A DNA stretch of 64,000 nucleotides from positions 124,001-188,000 of the forward strand of contig JAKTTT010000009.1 in the NCBI GenBank assembly GCA_030581615.1. The letters run 5' to 3'. Numbering within the stretch: position 1 is the stretch's first letter; each line of letters starts with the position of its first letter. The notes below the pieces were generated by a model, which was not told where the DNA came from, made no database searches, and saw only the letters and a program-made list of their open reading frames with translations. The translations under genes were made by a program, and so were the position numbers. The DNA comes from Alloascoidea africana (lineage: Eukaryota; Ascomycota; Alloascoideomycetes; Alloascoideales; Alloascoideaceae). Below, in pieces: positions 51,700 to 63,313 of the stretch.

Positions 51700-54438
51700 T
51701 CATGAAACCAGTCCTGATTGAGAACCCCATGTAACAACGTCGTTTGCGCTCTCCAATTGGAGAAACACGGAGTCGACCCTTTTCTGTTTGAATGAAGTGG
51801 TCGATTTTCTTCCATGATGGTGAGAGTGACGTCCCCGTCCGTTTGGATCAAGAGACTTGTGAATAAACTCAAGAGTCTCAAACTCTTTCCTCTCGGAATC
51901 TGGTATGACCATAATGCTAGGGGAAGAAATGTAGGTCTGAGTCTGGGCATATGCATTTGGTAGTCCTTTTGAATTCAACAGTTTATCAGCAAGGTAATGA
52001 AGCCAAAGTATGTTTGTCTGTGGACAATACGATGACCAGTCGGTACAATCAGAATAGGAAATAGATGACGATGAAGACAGTGAAGAAATGCTTGGAGGAG
52101 AAGAAAGAATAGAAGAGGCACAAGAGCCACTGGAAACAGAAGAAAGGGATTTGGAAAAAACCGGAGACGCAGCAGAATCTCGAGGAGCCGAGTGAGTGTA
52201 TTGATTGAAATTGGGGCTCTGTTTAAAAGATTGAGGTGTCACAGGAGAGGGAACTGGCTGTTGATGAGCTTTTGATCGGTTACCATTGACAAGATCTCTC
52301 ATCATTCGATACACCTCATATTGGTAATCTCCTTTCCCACGAAAGAAATCTGGGTGGTCGAGTCCAGTAAATACTGTTCTACCAGCAATACTAACACGGG
52401 CCAAATTGTAATCAATCAGCGTTACATTCACGTCGTCGTCATCATTCTCTGTAGAGATGATAACTTTCCCCCATTGCAAATCTCGATGCTCAAAATTTAG
52501 TTTAGTCTCTGCAGCTGCAAGCGCTTTTGCAGTTTTCCAAAAAATCTGGTTTGCTTGTTTATATGAGACAACCCTAAAGTGCTCCAGGTCAATACCCTCG
52601 TAGTTCATGACAATAATGCCATACAGTTGTTCTGGACCATAAAAATCTGGTCTATACTTCTTTGAACCGTGCTTAGACTGATACTGATCCCAGCATTCAA
52701 CCAGCTGTTGAGGAAAGTAACCTTTGACGACCCGTACTTCCTTAATGGTGGCAAAGCCATCAAGTTGTCTCACCGACTTTGAGATTGTGACATCTCGAAT
52801 AATGGTTTCAATGGGGATTTGATCAAATTTCTCATTCCCAAAGGGGACAATCTTGACAACTTTAGAGCATTCCACTCCATTGGGATCCTGCGCAATGAAT
52901 ACCTCGCTGAATCTAGCCTCGTTTAGCTTGCTGAGCTTGAAGGAGGCACCAAAAGTCGAGCGTGTATACTCGTCAAAGTTTTCAACAGCGGCAGAACTAC
53001 TAAACTTTAAGAGCTCCTGCAAAGAGAGCTCTTCGTGCTGTTCCATAGACAGATATTCGCTAGGTGATGGAATTGAATAACTATCAAAGCTAGGAGAAAG
53101 GTTGTCTAGTGAAATCAAAGAGGTACTGGCCCGAAGCTTGTTGTGCAACTTTTCTCTTGATGAATTGACCGGAAGCGGTCTTGAAATCATGATGCGTTTG
53201 TCAACTGTACTGGACTTTAAAGACGAATTACTGGGAGCGTTTCGAAGAGTGTACATTTCATGCATTTTTGGTGATTGGTTCCCAGAGACTGAAAGATTTC
53301 TGCTCATCCGGAAGGGAGCCAGCATCTGAATAGACCGACGCACCAGCGGCATTTTCGAGGAAAATTTGGAGGGCTCGCTGCTTTTCTTAGGGCTTGTGGA
53401 GGGCTCGGAGGTATCTTTTGAAATTATGGAGAAAAGGCTTCGAGAAGATATTGAAGTTCGGAGCTTGTTCGATTTCCAGTATGAATCTGATCTCTTGTGC
53501 GATTGTCTGAAAGGTGACATCCTTTTGCTATTGTTTTCATCCGGCTTGGAAATATCATGAAGTTGAACAACCTGGCCGCTAGTGATTATTGAATCTTGTT
53601 TTGCTGTTTCAACATTAATTATAGGGCCAGAAATGGTATACTTGTTCACCTTTTGCTTTCTTCTTGGCACTGCTGCTTGAATATTAGAAAAGTAAGAAGT
53701 CTGGGGTGTTGCATTGATGCCCTTTGCAGGATCGTTTGGACGAACAGAGGTTTTGATGTTGAAAACATGAGAGTTGACCTGAGAAAGAGCCGGTCTATTC
53801 ATTTCTGCAGGATGCTGATCCGCGAAAGGTGCTTTTGAGACCATTTCAGTTTGGTCATGAGAAAATGTAGTTCTGTCGAATGAGCCATTAGTAGATATGA
53901 CGGTAGTTCGATCTCCCAGAAAGCCGCTCAGTCCAGATGTTTTTCCTGTGCTTCTTTTCAACGACGTCGGTGTTGAGCCATTAGTAGCACTCTCATTCGT
54001 ATTTGAAACAGTGGGGTCGTGAGTGCTTCTTGGAGAGTTGGTCGAGTGAGCAGTTGAATTGAAAGCATTCGAGACGGTATTAATGATTGTCCTAGCAGAG
54101 CTAGAAGACGCAGATGACTCGATTGAGAAAGATGAAGCAATTGAAGTTGCCGATTCCGGTCGAATGAACTTGTGCTTTCGCTGTGACCGGTGCTGTGAAG
54201 GCGACCTGTTCTCGAACCCGCTGCCGCTCTTGGAGCCCTTGCTTTGATGATGGCGATATGTTGTGTTCTTTTTCACAGTGCCAATATCGGACCTCGAGGG
54301 GGCATAGACGTCATTGCCATTGTCCTCACTCGCCAAACATGGGCTGCTGTTTGTCGACTCTGCTAGTGAGGAAGGAGCAAACGCGCCCCGAGAAACTATC
54401 TGCGTGTAGCTTCGTGGCTCGCTACACATCTGGGACAT
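51700..54438 (-). CDS. ALK1: Haspin-type histone H3 Thr3 kinase
   Basis: A single-exon 912-aa protein from the ATG at 54438 (MSQMCSEPRSYTQ). The first 500 residues are Ser/Thr-rich and disordered. The kinase core begins near residue 505 (FSEVFIAQD), has the lysine in SKVVKIVPFG, the haspin helix block IRDVTISKSVRQLDGFA, catalytic HRDLQWGKV (about 649), and LIDYNLAR (about 669) in place of DFG, as in haspins, then FRGKGDYQYEVYRMM. A Ser-rich insertion of roughly 90 residues (about 710-800) splits the C-lobe before WLHYLADKLL. Haspin phosphorylates H3 Thr3 at inner centromeres in mitosis to recruit the chromosomal passenger complex; Alk1 and Alk2 are the S. cerevisiae members. Confidence 0.92.
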   Translation of the reverse strand: MSQMCSEPRSYTQIVSRGAFAPSSLAESTNSSPCLASEDNGNDVYAPSRSDIGTVKKNTTYRHHQSKGSKSGSGFENRSPSQHRSQRKHKFIRPESATSIASSFSIESSASSSSARTIINTVSNAFNSTAHSTNSPRSTHDPTVSNTNESATNGSTPTSLKRSTGKTSGLSGFLGDRTTVISTNGSFDRTTFSHDQTEMVSKAPFADQHPAEMNRPALSQVNSHVFNIKTSVRPNDPAKGINATPQTSYFSNIQAAVPRRKQKVNKYTISGPIINVETAKQDSIITSGQVVQLHDISKPDENNSKRMSPFRQSHKRSDSYWKSNKLRTSISSRSLFSIISKDTSEPSTSPKKSSEPSKFSSKMPLVRRSIQMLAPFRMSRNLSVSGNQSPKMHEMYTLRNAPSNSSLKSSTVDKRIMISRPLPVNSSREKLHNKLRASTSLISLDNLSPSFDSYSIPSPSEYLSMEQHEELSLQELLKFSSSAAVENFDEYTRSTFGASFKLSKLNEARFSEVFIAQDPNGVECSKVVKIVPFGNEKFDQIPIETIIRDVTISKSVRQLDGFATIKEVRVVKGYFPQQLVECWDQYQSKHGSKKYRPDFYGPEQLYGIIVMNYEGIDLEHFRVVSYKQANQIFWKTAKALAAAETKLNFEHRDLQWGKVIISTENDDDDVNVTLIDYNLARVSIAGRTVFTGLDHPDFFRGKGDYQYEVYRMMRDLVNGNRSKAHQQPVPSPVTPQSFKQSPNFNQYTHSAPRDSAASPVFSKSLSSVSSGSCASSILSSPPSISSLSSSSSISYSDCTDWSSYCPQTNILWLHYLADKLLNSKGLPNAYAQTQTYISSPSIMVIPDSERKEFETLEFIHKSLDPNGRGRHSHHHGRKSTTSFKQKRVDSVFLQLESANDVVTWGSQSGLVS

Positions 54439-57400
54439 GGCGAAGAAAGAAGAATACTGGCAATAGGACCAGGGCCGAAGGGGAGAGGGAGCAGGCAGTC
54501 TTAAATACCCCCAAATATGGTTTGCTCGATCCGTGTAAACAGCTCCCGTTTCCAGAATCAGGCTTCTTTCTCTCTTCTGGCGCTGCAACTGCAACTGCAG
54601 ATGCAGTCGAAGATTATACGCTTAAAAATAGAGAAATTAGAAATTATGCGCTCGAGAAGGCAGAGCTCCGAAAAGAGGGCGGGTTGCCGGCGGTTGGAAC
54701 TTTCGTCTATGCTTCGCGGGCGAGGATTTCGCTCGTCTGCTCTTCTCGCGGGCGTGGCGGTGGCCGATGGACCTTGATCTGTGTTTTGGTTGCTCATTCT
54801 GGGACATGATGGCAGGAATCCTGACGGAAGTTGGGTTTGAGTTACAGTTTGAGCAGAACGCGATAGTCCTGCCAACCTTAGCTGGATCGAAGCTCGAAAG
54901 GGGATACTGATTAAAACCAAGGTGACCTCTTTGACGGGATGGCTTCATAAATTAAACTATAGTTCCCATTTGGCCAAATATCAATAAACAGTATCGTTGT
55001 CTACATCAGAGCAATCCACTACGCTAACTTCAACATTCCTTGCAAAGTTGGGGCACCACAATAAAGAGAGCAGTATTCAAGCTCGCACAACAGCTAGATC
55101 TCGTCATTTCTTCCCCCTTAGAACATATAGTGAGACAATGAAGTAACAAAATTACATTACCCTTTCACAAACAAACAAAATCTAGAGTTCTCTGCTAATT
55201 AGGTTTTACACACACACCCAGCTGATAAGCCAGTATTTTGGTCCGACTCTCAATACCTTTCATCTAGACCCTGGGAACTCTTGTTAGTTGCACTGCTTAA
55301 ATTTTATCAAAGAAATGCAAGGCCTACGATAACAGGGGTTATGAAGCTCTTGTGGGCTGGTTATGATGAAAATTTTGCTATGTTGTTGTGGAAAAGCTCT
55401 GCATCGTGTTGGAGCTCATTTTAATGGTGTCCCGACCATAGCACAGCCGCACCGTAATCTTGAAGGCATTTGCCACTATCATTTCTCAAAAAAGAAGTAA
55501 TCAAAGGCCATGGTTAATGCGATCGGCAAGGTATTCTTAGAAAATTTACTTATGCTTGGGCACTTGAGCATAGCAAAAGGGAAAAGAAATAGAAACGATA
55601 TTAAATAATATGACCAGGGCTTGAGTTTTAACCGTTATAGCTTAAAATCATAGTCATGGAGAAAGGTCGGATAATGAGGGCAGTTGCTAGTTGGTTAGCG
55701 GAGTAGCTACAGATTACCAAATTCCAATTGATATACGAAGATGTCAGATGAAGTAAATGTAATGTGTACAGAAGTTATCTTTCTTCACCAACTATGCATC
55801 GGTGATAAACAGCGAAGAGGAAACGTCTAGGCAACAACATTGAAATTGTCTCTGGCTAATCTCTTTACTTACAGGGGTCCACCTCCTCGAAGACAAAAAC
55901 CATACCGCGCAAACGCACAAGTCTTGCGGTGAAATTTGTACTAGCAGTAGATCGACAAGTATGTTGGAAGGTCCATTACTTGATACTACCTGTTTCGTCT
56001 TCTTTTTTTCTTCGCGGCATTGTTGTTCTACTCAAGAAGAGTCTTGTCAGCTTAATTAAAGCAAACCATTTCATCCCACGATGCCCAAATAAAATTAAAC
56101 GTCGGCTTGGAAACAATGCTGCTAGGCTAGCATATAGTGATATTATACGACGCTTTGATAATTAAACCCCTTGGAGAATGTCAGCCTGCCTAGTAACGGC
56201 TTTGGTGTTGGTTTAGCTAGGGTCTAGATAAACCACAGGCAGAACTTCTACTTATTGCCACAGTTTTTGTCCTGTGCTCAGTTTATTCTTTATCGATTCA
56301 AAAGATTTGGCAGCTTGTACAGAACTGAAATTTGTGTTGTTTACAAGTAAATAATAGAATTCAGTAGCCAAGTCGACCTGACCATCAAAAACTTGTTTGC
56401 ATTTGAAAAATTGATTAGAACCCCTCATATCATCAGTTTTGTCCTGACTATAATTAGGACATGATTGTTCTACAGATAACGAGCTATTGAAAATTCTCAA
56501 ACTGTTAGCACTATATCAATTTTTGTAGTGTCTTGAAAAGCAGTAGCATTTCTCTGGACGTGGCACTTTTAAGAATACTGGGATGCTCTATTAGGATTTG
56601 CAAAGAATAATGTCTATGCTCTACACTGCCAAAAGGGAGATCACTGCTCCTTGGAGTCTTTCTATCTTTTCTTTTTCAAGGATTTAACGTCTAAACTCTT
56701 GTTTAGTATGCTCAAAATTTGGTACATTACTCAGTAGCATTATAGTAGCTACTGGTGGAGTACGATGGAGCTAAAGAAAAACTTGGAAACTTTTATAAAA
56801 ATGAAAATATCATTGTTTAAATGTAACTGTTGCCCCTCCCGGTCTGCATCATTTTTGTTCTATATTTTACTTATTGTCTAATGTGAATCAAGAATCAAGA
56901 AATTTTAAAAGGCTCGTATTACCGTGTATAGCTTTTTTCTCATATGATATTCATCCGGATCAACTAAAAAATGAAAATGGACCCTGGACGGGGTGTACTT
57001 AACATGAAGGTGTCACTGGCACAACTATGCCAATCGTCTTGGATCTAAACCAAAGCGTTTTTAAAACCAGTTGCAATTCCCGGTCAATTTCAATTATAAA
57101 TCAACAGACAAAGCACACTGCCGTTCTTCTGCTACGCTGAGAGCATTTGAAAGACCGGTGCTGAACCATTAGATCCGTGGTGAAGCATATCACTAGGATC
57201 TCGGGATCATAGGTTTATCAATTGAGGGACAATTTATTAGTTTAGTTATACTTACGAGTTAGCAGATCAATTTAAATGGAATTGGAATTTTCGCTCAACC
57301 TTTCCCACATGGTTCCTGGCTCTCATTTTGACTTTGCGTTAAAAACCTCTTGTCATTTGCTACTTCATGCATCTTCAATTGACGCCACTTGTTCAGAGTA

Positions 57401-57800
57401 GATTAAAGATGTCTCAACCCGTAATCGAATCTACAAAATCCTTGGAAATGGCCCAGTATAGCAAATTCTTCGTCTTGTTCCTTTCATTAACTATCCCCAG
57501 GAGAAGACCAAATTGAAAGAGTACCAGTAGCACTTCTCGCTAGGATCTAGTTTAATTCGCACATTGGTAAATTTACTTTTCAAAGACCTTGAATTCTGCA
57601 AACGCAAGTAGTGAAGAGCTATAAACCCGACTTAACACTGCTTTCTCTAGCACAATAGCAAATGAATTTAGTAAAGTCTCTTTCTTTGGTCGAATTAGTT
57701 GGAATCAGCCTTGACATATAGACTATGACAATTGAATTGGACTATATACAGGGTTAGAGGGTCTAAAGATGAAACGGATCAACTAACAAGGATTATAAAA

Positions 57801-57874
57801 TAAGAATGCATGTTCATAGTCACCGAATAGAGACTGTGTTTAGTTAAATTTAAGAATGCATGTTCGTAGCCACC
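57801..57874. repeat. 24-bp direct repeat pair, 50-bp period
   Basis: TAAGAATGCATGTTC-x-TAG-x-CACC occurs at 57801-57824 and 57851-57874 with two differences in 24 bases, inside the gene desert. Confidence 0.85.
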
Positions 57875-58023
57875 ACTTAGGACTGCTAGTCCTAAAATTC
57901 ATGTTCTTCTCAACATTCAAGCCCGTAATGCTAAGACTTTAACAATAGCCTCTTAATTCAATTTCTAGCCATTCTTTAAGCGTGTATAAAACAAACACTC
58001 TGTCACGCGACACGGCACGAGAA

Positions 58024-58046
58024 ACCGGCTTGGTACTCCAACCGGT
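58024..58046. repeat. Inverted repeat / hairpin
   Basis: ACCGG and TTGG arms face CCAA and CCGGT around a TACT loop with one unpaired base. It stands alone in the desert; no T-run follows, so not a Pol III terminator. Confidence 0.6.
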
Positions 58047-61000
58047 AGAACGTTGCAATATCAACATCTGATACAATCTACATGTTTTAGATTCTAACCA
58101 TTTTCCACTGCTGAACTGAATGAAACTATATTTTGAGCTTCTGCGATTTTGTCACTTTGTGTTCAAACTATGACCTGTGGTGACCGGAGATAGTCTAGGA
58201 AGATAATTATGTATGAAGACATACAGAATGAAAAACTGAAGGAAAGAACTGTCTCCAATGAATAAATTGTAATGGCAAATTATATGTCCAAAATCTAGTC
58301 TCAATCTGTGAGAGGGCAAGAAATAAAAAGAACTTTTTAATTCTAAGAGCTTATATTTTGCATCATTTCACCATTTTCAGCAAAGTTGGATATCCCAGTG
58401 GTCTTATCAATGGATTAGACTAACCTTTCTCTTAACAATAGATGTTTACTCAACCCAATTCTGAAAGCAAGGCAGGGTCTTCTGGTACTATTGATGATAG
58501 ATTTCCACTTGGCGTTACAAAATCCCTGGTTTAGATTTAGGTCATCGGCCAATACTAAGGCACAGGCAATGTAATTTTGGTCTCATGGAAGCTGAGGAAA
58601 CTAATGCCGGGGATATCGATTTCTACTATTTAATGTTGCGGGTGAATAAAAAACAAAACGCTTGGGATGAGAGCATAGTCGTTCTCATAGGCCGTGACTT
58701 TTGTCATTATCCTTCAACAACCTTATTCCGACTCAGCCAACCCCTTTAGTTCTATACATAGGAAAAGAATCGAGTCTAATTTCCAAGAGTTTATCTTTAA
58801 AGGTGGTCGCATTCAAGCCTGTCTTCAAAGGGAAATAAGTAAACTTCTCCTTGTAACGGCGAAGGAGTTATCAAAAGTTTTGGACCACGACGTGAGAACG
58901 GTTAAATCTGAGCTCTTTAACGAAAGGCGCATTTAGTTACAAAACGATGTAACTAAACTATAACAAATTTAGCATTGACAATTGAATCAATAAAGTGAAC
59001 CTTCTAGTTTTTCTTACATACCCGAGATTAACTAAGGTTGGTTATTGTTCAACCGTTTCTCGTTTATTCTGGGTGATGTAGTTGTTCGTTTTCCAACAAA
59101 CATAGAAATTGAAATGCTCATTTGGGGGCAACTCCTATTAGTTACAAACGTCATATTTCTTTTAGTGGATAATAAAGGATACCGCCCTGTCTTTGCTTTT
59201 TCTAGATCGCCATACATTCTCGTTGGCGTAGAATGGCGAGAGTTACAGAACGAAACCAAATGCTCGAGTGTGCTGCTACTTAAAATCTAAGAGTCATAGC
59301 AAATATTGCTGTTTTAGTGTCTTTCAGCGTTTGCCTTTGAGAGTTTTTAATTGTGTGGGGAATATAAAATCTTTAGATACTTCATTTCAAAACAAGTTTG
59401 TTTCTAAATTTAAATGCAAAAGGTGGTTAACTGGGAGAACATTTTGTCAAGTACGGGATGGAGGCTAGCTTAGTTAAAGATGCTCTTTGATGAGAGAATC
59501 AATCAATTTTTAGTGAAAAATCACAATAAAATCGAATGAAGGCAATGCCCTTAAGTCTGCTGTTGAGCATGCTCTTGGTTTATTATCTTCTATTAGTCAC
59601 AAAGGGAGTTAATTCGGTTTAACCTATTACCCGAAAACGTGTTTGTTAACAAAAATAACATACCAAAGGCCTAAAACTTCATTGTGGTATATCGCAGTTT
59701 GGCCTCACCGTTAGAATCGTTTTACACTCAAAAAGTGGAAGAAATCTTTTCGCATTCAGATTCTCGGTAATAACAGAACAATAAAAGCACATACTGTAAT
59801 TTAAGAAACACATCTGACGAGATCCTTGATTTTTCACCATCGACGCGAAAAGAATGAGCTGCGACGATGGTGCTGTTCATGCCCTGCCAACGAATCTCCA
59901 ACTAAGACCGATCAGAAGCAATAACAAAATCTCATTCATTCTAATGGCCATGATTCTTTAAAAACCATTTTTCAACTGAAAAGGCAAAAGCACAGATTGA
60001 TAAAGTTTTCAAATTGAAGCTGTCATGTACTAAATCTCGTTGTGAGGTTGACATGTGGGTTGTAGCAGAGCAGCAAGAGAAAGATTAGAAATAAAAGTGT
60101 TCGCTACCCAAGCCTACACATATTATTTCATAGCCACCTAGTTTATCTCAGTATATATTCTGCTATTGATGTTTGATTTAACTGAAATTGCTGGGTTTTC
60201 AAATAGTGGAAAACGTTCACATTCTGTTCTTTGATAGTATGCAAAGAAGAATGAGCTGTCTAGGCGATATTTACCTGGAAAACTTATGTCCTCCATAGCT
60301 CTCTGCTGGCTTTCCCATCGAAACTAGTATGATTTTTCTCTTGTGCAAAAACCGGAAGGTATGGGAATGAAAAAAATGGACTTGAAAGTGTTCATTGTCT
60401 TAGATCTGCAACAATCTCTACCACAAAAGTAAAAAGCTTTGTATTTAACATGATCAATTTGTTTCTTCATACGCCTCTATCCTCACGCTATTAGATTGAA
60501 TCATTAAAAACCTTTTATGCTTTGCTAGACTGAGAAGAAGTTATATTTACTGTCTCTTTTGGGGTTTACTCTGTGCTTTCCTTTCACTGATCTCAATAGT
60601 AACTGGTGGCATTGACCTTCAAGTAATTCTTCATTTTGTCTTCATTTTATTTTCTGTAGACTTTCTGAATTTAAGTGTAACTGATTAGGAAGAAAGAAAA
60701 AAGAGATTTGGAAAGAATGGGGCAGGTTCTACTGTATTTAGTTGTTCCAACAGCTTCTGGGACACTAGGCTTTGCTCACATCTATGCAGCTATTTTGTAT
60801 ATACCTTAGCTATTGGTATCATGTTCTAGTTTTAAATAAACTATAAGATTAGATCAATAGATCTTACCTGCAAAACCATTATTCTACAATAATGATTGAA
60901 CTTTTGCTGTGAGGAGTGATTGACATTCAGCAATCTGAGCAAGTCCATAAATTTAAAATGAGAGATCAACTGAACTGAGAGTGATAGCCCAACAACTAAC

Positions 61001-62861
61001 AGAACTTATTCCATCAGTAAAGATATCCAAAGAATGATTATTCAACGTTTCATCAATCCTTGGATTTTCCTCCCACTTCTCTTTTAAACTAGATTATTTT
61101 AGCGAATTCAAAGGTATAGCACAACCTTGCTCTTATGCCGGGACTGCTATTCTAGAATGGGAGAAAAGTTATACAGACTGATTATATGACTTTGTTAATA
61201 TTATAAAACTTACAGATCCTCTTCTGCTCCTTAAGGGCAGTATAACTACTCATCTCCAGCTTTATGACCGCAAGAAAACACTGAAAAATAGGAAGGCAAA
61301 AAAAGAGAAAACCTGATAGAAAGGCGAAGCGTAGACGCTTTGCATTTTGGAACTGTTAGAGCGAAAAGAAGTAAACAAGGATACATTCAGACAGGTCCTT
61401 CCCCACGTGTGTCAGATGTTGCCTAGAGAGTCCGATAGAAGTTTTGCCTTTAGCCGACACATGAAAGCCCAAATGGTCATACGCTTTCAATCATCACAAA
61501 AAGATTCACAGATAGATGACAGAAGAAAGAGGTTTCTGGTTTGTTCTTAGATAGAACGCATAACGTTGTTGTCAGACCAGTGCATTAATGCTGATATGGG
61601 CTTTATACTCAACTCTATTCGTCCATCAATTATGAAATTGAGATACTCTTCCGAAAAATCTTCACTATTATTGTTTCTCGCGCCTGAATGCTAGTTTGGC
61701 ACATATACCCCCTTATTTCTGGCTTCTACCAGGTCTCGATAAATTTTGAAAAGCCTGTGATGCACAGACTTGGTAAGAAATCCATTCATTGTACTGGCCT
61801 CAGTCTTCGTTTGCTTGCATTTGTAATTTACCATTTTATTCTCACCTCTTTACTGCCCCTTTTCCTTTTGCTATTGTCCAAATTGGCCAGGATAAATTGG
61901 TTTCCGAGAATAGTTCATGTTGCAATGCAGAGGGACTTTACTTTTCAAAAAAACGGGCCCCAGTGATATTGAGAAGAAAAAAACAGAGCTGTAGGTTCCA
62001 TAGATTGATATATGGATGCTTCTTTTTTCGGAACATTAGGTCTGGATAACCTTGAACATTTAAAAGATTTTCTTGTTCTTGTATACATTTTTCCAAGGAT
62101 ACTCTCAGAATACTAGATCCCAACTATTGTATACAAGCTTCCCATTCTTAGAAGATAAGCAAAATTCAATCACGGATAGTTTTATTACATGAGACCCCAT
62201 AGATACATGAGTCAGATTTCAATTGGTTTCGAAAATAGGGTTCACTACTTCTTTATCCATATGACTGGACATGCCATATCTGACTGATTCTTTGACCACT
62301 TTTCTTAAAGCTATGTACGTTCTACCTTACTACCTTTAGTTCTACCAACTTGGACATTAATATTAGACAAAAACCATTCATTTCTGAAGCTAGCATCAAC
62401 AGATTCAAACATCTTTTATATTCAGTTAAGCTGTTCGTAACACAATCTATATATTCTATAACTACATGTATTATTAGTGCTAGTAATCTCAACAGATTTT
62501 GATAACAGTTTCTTATCGATTTAGGCTTCTAACTTAACAGATAACTATTGAGACTGGATTCATCGCTATATATTCATCACGTCTGCTACACATCATCAAA
62601 CCGCTTTATTATTCACTGATTGTTGCCCATCCAAAGGTAATGAAACCATATGGAACAAGATACATACCATTTTTCCTTTGATCTTTTACAATCACTACAT
62701 AATACACTGTTATTAAACGCGGTACAGTATCATGCAACGTGCTATGCCACTGATTTTGGTTCAGCTTTAGGGATTGGGTTGCTTCTCTTCCTAACAGTGT
62801 CGGTTCACGATAATGGGGAAAGGGGTAGGAATCTCTACAAATGAGAGACTTATTCTAGAAA

Positions 62862-62867
62862 CACGTG
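62862..62867. promoter_or_regulatory. CACGTG (Pho4-type) site upstream of PHO84
   Basis: CACGTG about 450 bp before the PHO84 ATG. Pho4 binds this core and drives PHO84 under phosphate starvation in S. cerevisiae. Only one core was seen, and the flanks (ACACGTGCG) are not the ideal high-affinity GGG form. Confidence 0.5.
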
Positions 62868-63169
62868 CGAGAGAAGATAAAGAGGACGCCAGCAGCAGGT
62901 TCTCTGTGCCTACGGTGTGTGTATATACTTTTTAATCTGCCTCGTGCGTTTTCTGTCTGGATAGAGCAGACCCCAGTCCTGACATGCGCCTAGACTGTTT
63001 GTTTTAATCGCACTGTAATTATTTCGATAGTTTTTAGTCCATTGATCCATTAGTGGTGCCGCAACCTCGGGGAAAGCATCAATTAAGCGGGATGTAAAGC
63101 ATGAAATACTTTCAAAATGACTGGACTCTGAGCTCCATTATTCAAGAAACCAGTACAACTGGTGACAAG

Positions 63170-63178
63170 TATATAAAG
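63170..63178 (+). promoter_or_regulatory. TATA box of PHO84
   Basis: TATATAAAG about 140 bp before the ATG, a good TATA element as expected for a strongly inducible promoter. Confidence 0.6.
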
Positions 63179-63313
63179 AATATCTAATCCTCTGAGTCCT
63201 ACAATACATATTCAGGTCCAGATTCCATCCTTTAGCCACCTACACAAGCTAAAAGGACACACTCTCTGGCTTTCATCTCAATTTAGTAGAAATCCACTAA
63301 ATATCAGCATACA

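Larger units (their letters stand above)
54439..63313. other. Long region without a convincing gene (8.9 kb)
   Basis: The first 500 bp are the haspin promoter and carry short overlapping ORFs on both strands (minus 54637-54948 would read 103 basic residues) that look like no known family. From about 54950 to 63310 the longest frames are 60-107 codons, and none shows domains, codon bias or plausible splice chains. Base composition by eye is close to the flanks (about 40% G+C), not extreme. Contents found: a 24-bp near-perfect direct repeat at 57801 and 57851, a hairpin at 58024-58046, and scattered poly-A/T. No tRNA box pair, no long terminal repeats and no satellite were found by eye. A regional centromere, subtelomere-like desert or decayed mobile DNA are all open. 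Confidence 0.6.

Noticed and set aside
54183-54948. Overlapping ORFs on both strands upstream of and over the haspin start
   Set aside because: One is antisense to haspin; the minus 103-aa frame is basic, low-complexity and resembles no known family. A small unrecognised gene remains possible.
55929-62844. Isolated 60-107-codon frames in the desert (for example 55929-56165, 58694-58936, 61347-61550)
   Set aside because: No domains, no linking splice sites and no steady codon use; the expected level of chance frames in this length of DNA.
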